DNA from: Brachionus manjavacas
Lineage: Eukaryota > Rotifera > Eurotatoria > Ploima > Brachionidae
DNA: 64,000 nucleotides
Assembly: GCA_019054805.1 (NCBI GenBank)
Contig: JAHQIY010000031.1
Coordinates: forward strand, 62,001 to 126,000
Direction: 5' to 3'
Of this stretch, positions 32,227 through 43,759 are shown in pieces; positions within the stretch are counted from its first letter, which is position 1; every line of letters starts with the position of its first letter. The position numbers were made by a program, and so were the translations under genes. The notes beneath the pieces are model-generated. The model saw nothing but the letters and a program-made list of their open reading frames with translations. It did not search any database and was not told the DNA's origin.

Positions 32227-34252
32227 TACTCTTTCCATAATCCCAAATATCTAAATACGCTTTCTTCTTAAATCTTTGTCTTTCAACATAAATAATAAAA
32301 ATTAAAGAAAATTAAAATAAATTGTTCACCCTTTAAGTGTTTGACTTTGGCGGACAAAGATTCATTTATTTCGCAAAATTTTCCTACTCCGCTTAACTTT
32401 TAATTTTTTATGTAATTATTTTTTCTATCTTATTTTTTATCATTACATTAGCTTTAAAGAATTAGGTGAACTAATAGTTCATTAAACCTGAGAACAGGAA
32501 TCGTTCCAGTAAAAGGTGAACAATAGTTTACTTAACGGACTAGACACGAAAAACTTTGTTTTCCTCTTATAAAATTTTGACATAAGTGATAATTTACTTT
32601 CGTTTGGTGCTTTTTAACAAATTTTAACTCACTTGATAAAAAACGGAAAACAGAGCGTAGATAGTTTTTTAAACTACAAATATTATCTCAAGGATTATTA
32701 TATCACAAACCTAAATTCAAAATTCATAAAAAAACACCAAGTTTTTGATGCTTGCAATATTAACTTAAAATTGTTTTTGTATTTGAGACTGAAAAAATAA
32801 TTTGAAACATCGAAATTTTTTAATTCAAGAATTAAACCATATCATTTAAAGCGTATTTTTGAGCCAAAATTTGGATATCTAAATGTCTATTTTAAATTTG
32901 TCTTTAAAGTTTTTAAATAAAGATTTTAGAAGAATGAATTAAAGGAAAATTAGAGAAAAAATAGATTTTTTTTTTTTTAAATTAAAATAATAAACATGTT
33001 ATGTTTTATTTAAAAAAATCTATTTTTATTATGATTTTAATCAATTAAATTTTGATAATTTGATTATGAACTTCAAGTTGCCATAGTTTAGCACGAATTT
33101 TTGTTTCGATTTTGTCAATGAAAAAATTAATTTTTCATTTCATTTTGAAATAATAATGCCTTGTCAGACATTTGATGTTAATACAAAATAAAAGATAACA
33201 GACGAGGCTTAAAGAGATATGAAGCATTATAAATGCTAGATAAGCTAAGGCTGTATTGGGCTCAGAAAAAAAAGGTACTACGGATTAAATATTAGATCTT
33301 CTAAATAAGTTTGAAGATCAGGTTTTTTGAGCAGCCGATTAATTTAAAACAGACTACATTAAATTTTAAAAATGTAAATAATTAAAATTCTTTCGATTTG
33401 TTTTTTCTAATTTTAATTAATTTTTTCGACTAATTGATTACAATAATAAATTCAATTTTGTCAACCTTTGCTTACAACTTCGAGTCTGAAAAATAGGATA
33501 TAAAGAGTTGTGGAACGCTCTAGCTATTGATTAAAAAAGTAGATAATATAAATTTTTAAATTAATAAATAATTGTAATTTATACAGTAAACATTGCGAGG
33601 GTGATGTAAAAAAAATTAAAATTAAAAAAGTAAATTAAAAAAAATTTTGTCTTACTAAATAATTTTAGAGAATAAATTAGAATTTTTCATAATTGTGTTA
33701 GTCACATGATTCAATACAATTAAAAAAAAATACTAGAATATTTTTCAAATTAGTTTTTTTTTAGTTAGTTTTTAATTTTTATAAGATTTAAAAAAATTTT
33801 AACAACAAGAAATAAGAAGATACAAACATGTAAAATGGCAATTTGGTAAATATATATGTATTTTTTTACTTGCGTTTTTGCTCAGAAAGCTTTTGTTATT
33901 TATTATTTGCTTTTGTTTTTTAATTCTTTGAACGGCAAGAAATATATTCGTATCTAGAGATGTGTAAATATGGGCCTCACTATATCGCACTTAATTAGTT
34001 TGCATCTAGAGTTTTCAAAGTTGGCTTGAAACTCGTATCTAAGTAGAGATATTTGTTACAGGTCTCATTCTGCTGCGCACTCAGATGGGAGAACAAATCA
34101 GACATTTCCAAGAATGATGGAGCTTTTAACCAAAGCAAGAGAAAAGTATCTTGTGATACTATCTTGTATTTTTTTGTCTTGTGATGTTAATCTCGTGCAA
34201 TTTCACGCATCGTTTTCGTCTTTCAAAAAAAATTAATTAGACGATTTTGGCG
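32227..34252. other. Non-coding AT-rich stretch
   Basis: No recognisable gene. The 32755-32830 segment resembles the minus-strand reading at 29690-29780. Short ORFs such as 33799-33990 show no motif. Confidence 0.4.
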
Positions 34253-34363
34253 GTGTTTAGAGGTTACAATAATGGTGCGACATATGGCCAAGTCCTAAAA
34301 GCATATTTTTCAGGAATATCAAAAAAAACAGTAGTTGAGCGCTTAAAAATATCGAATTCTTAA
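34253..34363 (+). pseudogene. Short helix-turn-helix-like fragment
   Basis: The frame reads YNNGATYGQVLKAYFSGIS, then KKTVVERLK and a stop. The spacing (..G.TY.Q+...F.GIS+.TV..RL) looks like the DNA-binding half of a transposase or a homeodomain-like HTH, but it is too short to assign. Confidence 0.25.
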
Positions 34364-34758
34364 GTTTAATCTAAAAATTCTAATAAAAGAATTCAAATTT
34401 GACAAATTTGTTAAAAAACACATGATTTGAAGAGATTTTTTAGGAAAAATAAAGCAAAAAATATAAAAAAGTAAAACCATAGATTTGTTCAGAATTTTGT
34501 CTAGATTTTTTTTAAAAAAAAAGTGGGCTCATAATTACATTAAACACTTTTTTTCCTTTTTTTAGCCAAGAAATACCGCCACACCCTTTTTTTTTTCTAA
34601 ATTACATTAGCATGTAGATAATTTTATGCTCTTTCAGAATATATATACTGTTTTGGTATATTTAAGTTTTATCTTTTAGATTTTGAGTCTTAAAGAACAA
34701 CAACTATTAAAAGGATTTGCTATTTTTGGAACCCTGGGTGTAAGAAATTATTTTCTAG

Positions 34759-34786
34759 CCCCCCCCCCCCCCAAAAAAAAAAAAAA
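34759..34786. repeat. Poly-C then poly-A run
   Basis: A run of about 14 C directly followed by about 13 A, unique in this AT-rich window. It could be a sequencing or assembly artefact or the edge of an insertion. Confidence 0.6.
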
Positions 34787-34934
34787 TTTAATGGGGTTTC
34801 GAGGGCGTAGATTACGAATTTTGAGTCAAAAATAAAGAATTCAGATAGCACTAAAGTTTTAAATTTCGTGAACTTTACTTTTTTATTTTTTTAAACTTGT
34901 GAAATTCACTTTTCTACTTAACTTCCACTTAACG

Positions 34935-35986
34935 ATGGCTGAAAATTCTTTAGATGATCTAATAAAAGATTTACAAAATATACACATAAATACAGGAAAA
35001 TAACAACCTCTTAAAAAAATTTTCCAATGTAATCTTATGGAGGTTTTTTCTTTCGAATTTCATCCAAGTCCGATAAAAAATAAACTGGCGATGAATTGAG
35101 ATAAAGTTCATTGTAAATCAAAGTGTTTTACATTTGATTCCGAAAATGAACAAGAACATCCCGAATATTTTAATAACCCCTGAGACGGGACTCACCTAAA
35201 TCATGCTCCTTAGGGCTCAGACTTTGAACTAAAAGAACGAAGGAAAGAGATTAAACACACTACTTTAGCCTGCACAATAATTTTGTCAAATGTAGCACCA
35301 ATACAAAATATAACCAATGTAAATTCTGATCTTTTGATGTTTAACACTAGAAGCACCAACGAGTCAAAATGACTCTTTTTCGATTTTTGGTCGCTAAAAT
35401 CTAAGTCAATTTTTACTATTTGAGCACAATTTTTTTTTCAGCATAAAAATAAAAATAACTTTCTAAATTAACTAAATTCAAATAAAAAAAATATTTCCTT
35501 TGTACAAAATCAAGTTTATACTACTAGAAGCACCAAAAAGAGTTGTTTTGACTCGTTTTTTAATTTAATTTAAATTTTATAATCTACAAAATCAATGGAT
35601 GAGTCATAAAATATTTATAAAAAGTATACAAATCTTTAAAAACTGACTTAAATCCTAATACTTGAACGAAGATAAGCAAATTTAAAAAAAGCAAAAATTA
35701 AAGTTTGCGTATTTTACATGAAAGACGAAAAATTGGTTCAAAAAGAAATGAATTCAGTAGAAGATAAAATTTTTGCAAGATACTTTTTTTAGCCAAATTT
35801 TTATTTTTACTCAATTAAAATTAAGTTTTGAATAGATTTATCCAAATAATAAATTATTATCCATTAGATTCTATTAAAACAAGTCATTTTGACTCGTTTT
35901 GCTGCTTCTAGTAGTTTAAAATTTTGGTGCTTCTAGTGTTAAAGAAGTAGTTGCTATATTGCCTTCATTTGGTGCTGACAGACAAT
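34935..35986 (+). pseudogene. Decayed unknown ORF, split by a piggyBac-like MITE
   Basis: The reading starts MAENSLDDLIKDLQNIHINT and continues with stops through TFDSENEQEHPEYFNNP and FELKERRKEIKHTTLACTII to NSDLLMF at 35344. After removal of the MITE plus one TTAA, the frame continues as KEVVAILPSFGADRQF (35943-35986), then runs into LINE-related repeat. I do not recognise the protein. Stops near 35002, 35103 and 35185 show the ORF is dead. Confidence 0.45.
35345..35938. mobile_element. piggyBac-like MITE at a TTAA site, copy 1
   Basis: TTAA lies on both sides (35341-35344 and 35939-35942). Termini are CACTAGAAGCACCAA and TTGGTGCTTCTAGTG, perfectly inverted for 15 bp. Inner copies of CTAGAAGCACC and of GAGTCAAAATGACT (35361 and inverted at 35880-35897) make layered inverted repeats. 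TTAA duplication points to the piggyBac superfamily. 594 bp, no coding capacity. A second copy starts at 63496. Confidence 0.85.
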
Positions 35987-36149
35987 TTATATGCTTAAGC
36001 TTTATTTTCTAAATATATTTATTCAAAAAACAACTTTTTTTGGAAAAATTGTAAATCGACATCGCGTAAAATTTCTTAATTCTTATCAGCTAGAAGATAT
36101 TTTGGTTTAATTTCAAAATCATTGAAAATTATCTTTGTTCATGCGTTCC
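35987..36149. repeat. 163-bp direct repeat around LINE fragment, left copy
   Basis: Nearly identical to 36781-36943 at a constant offset of 794 bp. It includes the last codons of the LINE endonuclease fragment. The arrangement looks like a partial tandem duplication. Confidence 0.9.
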
Positions 36150-36778
36150 ACTACTTTTAGAGAAAGACATCTAGATTTTTGGAAAAGCCTTCTTACTTTT
36201 CTCCTTTCCTTAATTAATGTCATTATAATTTTTGGTAAGTTAGATTTAAAAAGCTTTTTAGAGTGGTAGGGTTTACTTTTTTTAACAGCATTAATGATAT
36301 TTTTTGAGATCCGTTCATTAAGTTCGTCAATATTTTCCTTATAATAATTATTATGACTAGGAGACTTAAGTAAATCTTGGAAGAGATGCCAATTCGCTTT
36401 TTTAAAATTAAAATTAGAATTACAGGAATTAAATGTAATCAAATGTTCAACTGAGATATCTGCCTAAATGGGAAAATGATCACTCTACATATCATGATCG
36501 ATCAGAAATTTAAAGTCATCAACTCTATCAGAGAGTGAGGATGGTATTAAAAAAATATCTAGGATTTCATAATAATCTGTCTTAAATTTATTATATGTTG
36601 GTGTTTTATCATTGATTACAGAGAGGTTGAGCTTGTTAACAATTTTCTCTAAGATAAAACCATTCTCATTTTCACTAGAACAACCTAAAATTTTAGTCTT
36701 CGCATTCAGATCACCCCCTATTAAAAATTTTCCACATTTCCTTGAGCAGCTAGAAAGCCTCTCAATCAAAGATTAATA
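36119..36778 (-). pseudogene. LINE endonuclease fragment
   Basis: The minus strand has CGKFLIGGDLNAKTKILGCS (the APE endonuclease GDxN motif), NGFILEKIVNKLNL, PTYNKFKTDYYEILDIFLIP and FLIDHDM. After a small break come LITFNSCNSNF and a charged linker (ERISKNIINAVKKS..KKLFKSNLPK..LIKERRKVRRLF) that in Jockey-like elements joins endonuclease to reverse transcriptase. A stop precedes it on the 5' side and no RT follows. Confidence 0.75.
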
Positions 36779-36780
36779 TT

Positions 36781-36943
36781 TTATATGCTTAAGCTTTATT
36801 TTCTAAATATATTTATTCAAAAAACAACTTTTTTTGGAAAAATTGTAAATCATCATCGCATAAAATTTCTTAATTCTTATCAGCTAGAAGATATTTTGGT
36901 TTAATTTCAAAATCATTGAAAATTATCTTTGTTCATGCGTTCC
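36781..36943. repeat. 163-bp direct repeat around LINE fragment, right copy
   Basis: Mate of 35987-36149, with a few base changes and no indels. Confidence 0.9.
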
Positions 36944-38090
36944 TTAGATCCGAAAAAAAGGCCAAATGAAATTTTTAAAAATTTTTTAAAAAATACAAAT
37001 AATTTTTCCCAGCTTTTATTCCAGAATTTTTTTTTAAAAAAATTAAAATTTGATTTTTATACTCGAAAATCTTACTTGTTTATTTTATTTTAATATTTAA
37101 TAGATTGTTGAGCGAATAAAATTACACCAAAATCAAGCTCAACTTTAATTTAAAGAATAAATGAAAATCACCCAATATTTATTTTAAATAAATATTTCAT
37201 GTCTTAGAAAAAAATAAAATTTTTTTTATTATTTACTTATTTAGAGTTTATCTTTAACAAACAGAATTCTTTTAAATGATATGCAAGACATATTATACGT
37301 CAAATTCTAACCTTTAGATAAACTGAAAGTCAAAATAGCGATAACCTATACGAGCTCTTGCGAGGGACAACTTTTAATGCAAAGGTTAAGAGCACACTTA
37401 AGACGACCATTTTATGCGTGTATAGAAATGCGCTTTTCATGTAAATTTAATTCCGCAATTTTTTCAAAAACAATTTCTGAATAAATTCCAAATGAAACTA
37501 AAACAACGAATCCAATATCAAAGAATTAATACTTAGTGAATTTTATACCTAAAAAAATTTAGGAATTTAATATCATCGTAATTAAACATTAAATTTTAAA
37601 TTAGGGTCTGTGAAGTTCATTTAAATTCGATTGTTTCAATTCAGAATTACTTGAATAACTTTTTTACTAAAAGAGATAATTCAGTTCTGTAAAATGCTTA
37701 ATTATAAGCAAATTTGCTTAATGCAGAAAAATAAGTCTGCAAAATACTTTGCAATTTTCTCCATTTTGCTAGTCATTAAAAAGTATATTTTTGGATTAAG
37801 CAAAGTATATGAGGCTTAATTTTTTCTTCATTCTTTTAATTAATTAATTAATAATTGATAAATAATAAATAATTATTTTTATTTCTTGTTTTAATCATTG
37901 TTTAGTTTTTTTGGCTTGAAATGAAGCATCCGAAAGTATTTCATGAAAATACGTACCATTAGTTTCAACAACTTGTTCATCTCTTGTTTTTTTTTGGCAG
38001 TGCCATGATATTTGCGGTTTTGTGAAATTCAGTACAAAATGAAAAAAAAGAACAGAAAAAATGTAAAAAAATTGAATATATTTTTTTTCT
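36944..38090. other. Non-coding AT-rich stretch
   Basis: Contains the second copy of a dispersed repeat (37180-37315, mate 18230-18375). The minus-strand ORF 37895-38137 (..CQKKTRDEQVVETNGTYFHE..) has no motif I can name. Confidence 0.4.
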
Positions 38091-38300
38091 AAAGGTTTAA
38101 ACTTAGTTCTGTAAATGTAACATAGTGCAACTTTCAAAGTTGCATCAAAAATTAAAGCCTGCTAAATTTGCAGAGTTATGCAGAAATTAAATTTCAATAT
38201 AATCGAGCGTGGTGCAGTTTGCAGAGATTCTACACACCATTAACAGACTTTTACAGTTGATGCAACTTTTAATGTTGCACCATGCTGCCATGAATTTATT
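38090..38300. repeat. TTGCAAC-rich inverted repeat
   Basis: TTCTGTAAATGTAACATAGTGCAAC..GTTGCATCAA (38105-38150) is inverted relative to GTTGATGCAACTTTTAATGTTGCACCATG (38255-38285). It also matches 17585-17635 on the other strand. Probably ends of an uncharacterised MITE. Confidence 0.5.
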
Positions 38301-39219
38301 TAGAACTTTTAGATAAAAAGCAGAATTTTTTTTTTTCAAAAGTCCCACCAAAAATTTAATTTTTTTTTAAAAGAAAATTTAAAAGTCCTGTCTTGGACTT
38401 TTTTTAAAGACTTTTAATCAACTCTGATAAAAAGTTATTAAATTTTTTAATACTTTGTTCTGTTCTTTTGTACTGAACTTCACAAAACCGATATTTGCTT
38501 CCCAGAGAGCTAAATAACACCTTAATAAGAATCATCTTTATTTGTCGTTCTTAATTTTCCATCAATAAATTTGCTTGTCATGGACAACCAGCGGAAAGAT
38601 TTTCAAATTTTTTAATACCTAAATTAATGTGTGTAAATGCAGTGTTTCATTTTTTTCATCGCAATTATTTTAATTTTTTTTTCAAAGCAAGTTTCATTGC
38701 AAATTTTTCATAGCCAATTATAATTTCTAATTAATTTTTAAAATTTTTTTAATAATTTAGATATTAAATTGAACAAAAAGTTTATAAGGATTTTTTGAAA
38801 AAACTGCTTTGAAAAGAGTTTTATTGAAAAATTTTCCAAACACCATTAAAAAACATCTTAAAAGCATACTAAAATTGATTTAAAAATTTTCAAACTTGAA
38901 GGCTGAAAAGAGGAACGGCTCGAAACTGCTCAGAAGTCTTAATTAAAAATTTTACAAACAAATAAAAAGAAAATATTGGCTCCTGATTGATTGAGTGTTT
39001 GCTCTTTTCATTGATTTTTCACTTCGTTTCCATGGATTTATTTATTTAACGCATTGGATAAAATTTCAATTTCCTTGATATTGTTTATTTTAATTTTGTT
39101 TATTGTTTTCTGGAATACTCTTTAAGAATAAAAAAAATTGAAGTAAAATAAGTTTAAATTAGATTAAATTAGAAAATATGAAGAAAAAAAGGTTTTAATA
39201 GAAGGAAATTAAAATTATG
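38301..39219. other. Non-coding AT-rich stretch
   Basis: 38385-38430 holds AGTCCTGTCTTGGACTT..TTTTAATCAACTCTGAT, similar to tracts near 15430 and 56350-56400. Nothing else recognised. Confidence 0.4.
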
Positions 39220-39394
39220 TACAGTAGCGCTACGCCACGTGGATTTTACGTAAATTTACGTCAAATTACGTTAATTTACGTAAAGATAGAAAAGTAAAAT
39301 AACGTTTATTAACGTAAAATAACGTAAATTTCCGTTATTTTATTAATAACGTAAATTTACATATGAAAATTATGAAAATACCTTTTTTAAATGG

Positions 39395-40390
39395 TTTATA
39401 TAAGACTGGCATTTTGATGGACTTAGACTTTTTTGGAAATCAAAAATTGCCTTAACTGCTTCTTGTTCATTTTTGATCCCCTTTTTTCTAAGTGAATCCT
39501 TCAACTCATTCCAAACCATTTCAATTGGGTTTAGGTCTGGAGACTTTGGAGGATACCTTATCTTTTAAAAATATTCCTTAGCTTTTTTATTTTATTATAT
39601 TTTTTATAAAAAACACACCCAGTTTATGCTGTTTCTTTCCAAAAAATCACAGCAAAGATCTGATTTGTGCTTTGGGTCATTGTCTTGGTGCAATTTAAAA
39701 TTAAATGAATTATTTTAAGACACAAATAGGAGTAAATCCTTATACAATTCAGAATCCATAGTGCACTTAAAAAGCTAAAAAAAATTTCATTTTAATTTGC
39801 TAAAGAATAAAAATTTACTGCAAATTCGGTGGCTCCGTTATACGAGATACCACCCCACATATGGATTTTACATTCAAATTTTGAGCTAGATGGGATAGCT
39901 TCAGACCTTGATGACGGTAGTCTTAGATGAGAAATATGCTGATCATACACTACTATTGTTGTCTCATCAACGAATATGTAATCTTTAAAATCACAGTCCC
40001 TATAACGCTGACACCAAATTAAGCGCTGGAGCTTTTGCAAATCGTTCTGTTTAGGGCATTTTCTTAAACGTCTCAGCCTAAAGCCTTGATATAAAATTTA
40101 AATTTTATTTTAATTAAAAAAAATGTTAGTTTAACCTAGTTTAAATCTATACTTCCTTATTACACTACTGCTATATTTTTTCCCAAATTTTTCTTCTATT
40201 TTATGAGCCGTTTTATAGGAAGCTTCAAGTCCTTTTTTTTTAATAGTCCTTTGCTTATTAAACTTTAATTAAAACTATTTAAAATATATCTTAAATTTAC
40301 TTAAAAAACCGTAATAAATCGAATAATTGAATTTGGCATCGATCTTTGATTTTTCACCTTGACAATTTTTCTCTTATTCGAACATCTTAA
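39395..40390 (-). pseudogene. Tc1-like DDE transposase relic
   Basis: In order on the minus strand: KKKGLEASYKTAHKIEEKFG and SSSVIRKYRFKLG (helix-turn-helix part, about 40150-40260), a short intron, LRRLRKCPKQN, then DYIFVDETTIVV (first Asp; ORF 39792-40040) and CKIHMWGGISYNGAT. Later come HQDNDPKHKSD (second Asp, about 39655-39695) and PPKSPDLNPIEMVWNELK (third acidic residue, about 39505-39551). These are the textbook Tc1/mariner motifs. Stops between blocks, for example near 39780 and 39735, show decay. Divergent from the second gene of the element. Confidence 0.8.
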
Positions 40391-41236
40391 AATCAATTTC
40401 TGAACATACTTTAAAAAAAAGTTAGCTCAAAATAAAACAATTGTTGTGTAATTTACGTTTTTTGAAGGAATGGATTGTTTTGAATAGGACAATTTCAATG
40501 TTGCTCTAATTTTCTTTACAGAACATTTTCTTCGATTCTTTAAATATAGAATTTGTTTTAAAATTTAATTTTTTTTGTTTAAACGTGGTTTTCTCTTAAT
40601 TTTTTTGCTCATTTTCTTTTTTAATTTATGAAAATCTAAAGTCGAACTGATTTTAAAATTTAGAAAATGCCACCTTAAGAACAAAAAAAGAAAAAAAATC
40701 CACCAAAAACAAAAAAGAAAAAAAACGAGACTGATTCGAGCGAGACTGAGGTCGAGGAGAGAGAAGAGACTAGAGAAGAAAAAAAAAAGCCTCAAAAACC
40801 GAAGCCAAAGGATGATGAAATCGAGATTATACCGATCATTTATGAAGTTCCTGATATTGATCATCCATTCCATCATCTAAACAAAAAGCCTGCGAGTGTC
40901 GATATAAGTAAAATATGTGAGGAATTGGATAAAGAAGAGGTAATTTTCTTATTTATAATTAATCACTCGGTACATCTTGAGAAAAACTTTTCTAAATCAG
41001 AATTTTCAGATTTTTTTAAAATAAAGAATATTGAAGTTTTTGTTATATAACTTTAATTGGTTTCTGTTTACTTAGGACTCTAAAAGAAATTTATAAGGTC
41101 AAGATTTTTTTTGGTAAGAAGACATTCCATCTAGAATTTTATTTTAAATTATATTAAAATTATTTTTGATAGTTTTTTTAAGTTTGGGTTTCTTAACTAC
41201 TTTTACAATTAAAGTAAAAATTAAAGTTAGTAAAAT

Positions 41237-41412
41237 ACAAAAAAATAAAATATAATTTTGTTATATTACTCTTATATTTATTGAAGTTAGTTCTAAATTA
41301 GTACCTTTACAAATAAAGTGAAGATTAAAATTAGTAGAAAACCAAAAAATAATTTAGAACTAACTTCAATAAATATCAGAGTAATATAACCAAATTATAT
41401 TTTATTTTTTTG
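41237..41412. repeat. 64-bp-arm inverted repeat inside the Tc1-type element
   Basis: ACAAAAAAATAAAATATAAT.. (41237-41300) is inverted at 41349-41412 with few mismatches and a spacer of about 48 bp. It lies in an intron of the second gene; probably an inserted MITE. Confidence 0.75.
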
Positions 41413-41619
41413 TAATCAAAATATTTTGCTTTGATACTAATTTTTTTTTTATTTAAGTTGATTAAAGGCACTTGAATAAATTTTTTTTTTTGCATGAAGA
41501 AGAGGGTAAGTATGTCCTCGTTGATGCCGTTATTTTAAATGACACAATTTTCAAAGTTCCAGAAAAAAAGTAAAACTAGGGTTCTTTATTTTATTTTGTT
41601 TAATATTCGCAAAATTTGT

Positions 41620-41880
41620 AAGGCGGGTTAATGAATGATAAAACAAGTATACTTTTGAATAGTTTATTAAATAATTGTTGAGCTCTAACAATTTATATAA
41701 TTAGTGTAATCCCTAGAAATATCTCTCTAAGCACTGAGAATGGAATCATTATTTATACCCATGAGTTCGTGTCAAGAACACGGGCTTATAATTAAGACAA
41801 GATGTGAGCTATTATATAAATGTTTATATCAGCATCTAGAAGCGTCTATCTTCTGAGATACGTGACAATTGTATTAATTC
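41620..41880 (-). repeat. 3' LTR of Ty3/gypsy-A
   Basis: Read on the minus strand it starts GAATTAATACAATTGTCACG and ends AACCCGCCTT. The end of the third ORF overlaps it. No clear polypurine tract is seen just upstream, which is odd for this order. Confidence 0.9.
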
Positions 41881-42769
41881 TTGTACGATTATAAGTCAAA
41901 AATAAACCTTCCGTAGAACCATAAAGTTTCATACCACATTCGTTAAAGGTTTGGTTTATTTTGAAAATCTGATCGCCATTCGTATTACTAAAAACATTAT
42001 TAAACGGTAAATTTAAACCAATTGTCATATAAAGTCGATATGGACAGAAATTTACAATTTCTTTGGTCCAGTAAACAAATAACGACTTAAGTTTACATTC
42101 CAATTGTTTAATATCACAGGTATCGAAAATTAAGTTTGATTTGCTTTTCAAGGTAACTCTTTTAACAGTACACGCAAATCCATAACTCATTACAGGTCTA
42201 AGCCACTTGAATATTTCTTTAGGCGTACCATCAAATATATAATCATCATTCTCACAGGACATTTTTGATCCTTCACATGTCCTTGAACTTACCATATTTT
42301 CACATTCTTTCTTACCAATTTCCACCTTATGAATGCTTTTTGATGAGCTTCTTGAACCAAACAGGTTCACGTATGCATCAATTATAATTTTCTGTTTACT
42401 ACATTCGTATCCATTTCCATCTATGGTTAGTATTTTTTTGAAAATCAAGTCCACTCTTCTAAATTTTTTGTCACTTTCTACAATAACTTTTTGAGTGGCA
42501 TGACTTGCATAACAGTCCTTTTCGGTATTTAGAATTAGGGTGTTCTCAATATTAGTTTGGTCCGGTGTTTCACAGACAGTAAACCTTCCGTTAATTCTTA
42601 CTGTTGACAAAGGTTTTATGAGAAAGAATAAAATAGTAATTAAAATATTCAACATATTCACATGATTGGCATTTGTCTTTCTTGGTCGTCCAACTTTTTT
42701 AGGTTTGTTTAACTTTGACCAATAATCTTCAATTGGTTTCTTTCCCAAGAAACTATCCATAGGTTCCAA
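41846..42769 (-). CDS. Third ORF of Ty3/gypsy-A, envelope-like membrane protein fragment
   Basis: 307 codons after pol. A basic N-terminus (KKVGRPRKTN) precedes a hydrophobic segment (about residues 38-53, ILITILFFLI), followed by a Cys-rich extracellular-looking region with about 12 cysteines and N-glycosylation sites (NQT, NRT). The position and build fit an env-like protein as in errantivirus-type gypsy elements. There is no second membrane helix or fusion-peptide-like stretch, and the ORF stops inside the LTR, so it may be truncated. Not assignable to a known glycoprotein family by eye. Confidence 0.55.
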   Translation of the reverse strand: MEPMDSFLGKKPIEDYWSKLNKPKKVGRPRKTNANHVNMLNILITILFFLIKPLSTVRINGRFTVCETPDQTNIENTLILNTEKDCYASHATQKVIVESDKKFRRVDLIFKKILTIDGNGYECSKQKIIIDAYVNLFGSRSSSKSIHKVEIGKKECENMVSSRTCEGSKMSCENDDYIFDGTPKEIFKWLRPVMSYGFACTVKRVTLKSKSNLIFDTCDIKQLECKLKSLFVYWTKEIVNFCPYRLYMTIGLNLPFNNVFSNTNGDQIFKINQTFNECGMKLYGSTEGLFLTYNRTRINTIVTYLRR

Positions 42770-42810
42770 GAATTATGTTTAAGTGAATAGTTTTCCATTT
42801 GACCAAAAAT

Positions 42811-43707
42811 TCATATTTTTTTTTTATTCAGTCGATGGTTTATTATTTTTTCGACTTCAAAAATAGCTTCGTCCTTCCCCCCGTTAGTAGAAGGCGAATT
42901 ATCTAATTTTAATCTCTGGAGTGGAAATGTGTCAGACAGTTTTTGCTTGAAGACATCCTCGACAATGTAGTTACCATTTTTTGTTTGACCTAGAACGGTG
43001 AACGGGCCACGATATTTTGGGTGTAATTTTTCATTCAGTCCCATGACGCGGATCCATACCTTTGAGCCGGTAGATATTACTGTCTCTGTAACAGGCCTAT
43101 TATTATTTTGAGCCTTTATTTGTGAGGATCTTGCTTTATCTATGTTCTGGAGTGCTGTCGGATATTTATCATCGATCAGATCCTTTGTTTGCTTAACACG
43201 TTCTTCTACTGCATTGTGATTAAAATCGGGATCGATGGAACTCCAATCGTTGAATCCATTCATTTTTCTACCGAACATTAGTTCAAATGGGGAGAACTTT
43301 GTTGCTGAGTGTATTCTTGTACGATATGCAAGCAATACGAATGGTAACCATTTAGACCAATCATCTGGATCTTGCTCACAATGTTTTCTTAAACAACTTA
43401 CTATTTCTTTGTTCAAGCGCTCAACTTGGCCATTGGTTCTCGGGTGGTATGCGGATGTAATAACATGCTCAGACCCGACTCGTCTTATAAGATTATCAAC
43501 AATTTGATTGTTAAATTCTTTACCTTGATCCGACATGAATACTCTTGGTGGTCCAAATATACATATGAATTTCCATAGGATGTTAGCTATTTCTTCGGCT
43601 GATTTACTTTTAATAGGTTCGGCATATGGGAACTTGGTTAAGTATTCGGTAATTACCATTATTCCAGTGAAGCCTTCCTCTGTTACTGGTTTGTACGAAA
43701 GCTTCAA
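42811..43707 (-). pseudogene. Integrase part of pol, Ty3/gypsy-A
   Basis: Contains VFMSDQGKEFNN (second catalytic Asp) and HPRTNGQVERLNKEI (catalytic Glu), then a C-terminal region with VWIRVMGLNEKLHPKYRGPF (GPY/F module). The part before IMVITEYLTKFPY is missing: the zinc-finger CC pair and the first catalytic Asp (normally D..GP) are absent between this ORF and the one ending at 43760. An internal deletion and frame change near 43700-43760 explain it, so the enzyme is dead. Confidence 0.85.
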
Positions 43708-43759
43708 TGTCTTTCTCCATGTTTTTCCAAAAGAAATCCTCTTTAATTCGTTTAGTTGT

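Noticed and set aside
33799-33990. Minus-strand ORF of 63 codons
   Set aside because: No motif, no neighbours and no splice context.
40565-40876. Minus-strand ORF rich in Phe/Leu/Ser
   Set aside because: It is antisense to the Lys/Glu-rich first exon of the second Tc1-type gene; such exons give hydrophobic antisense ORFs.
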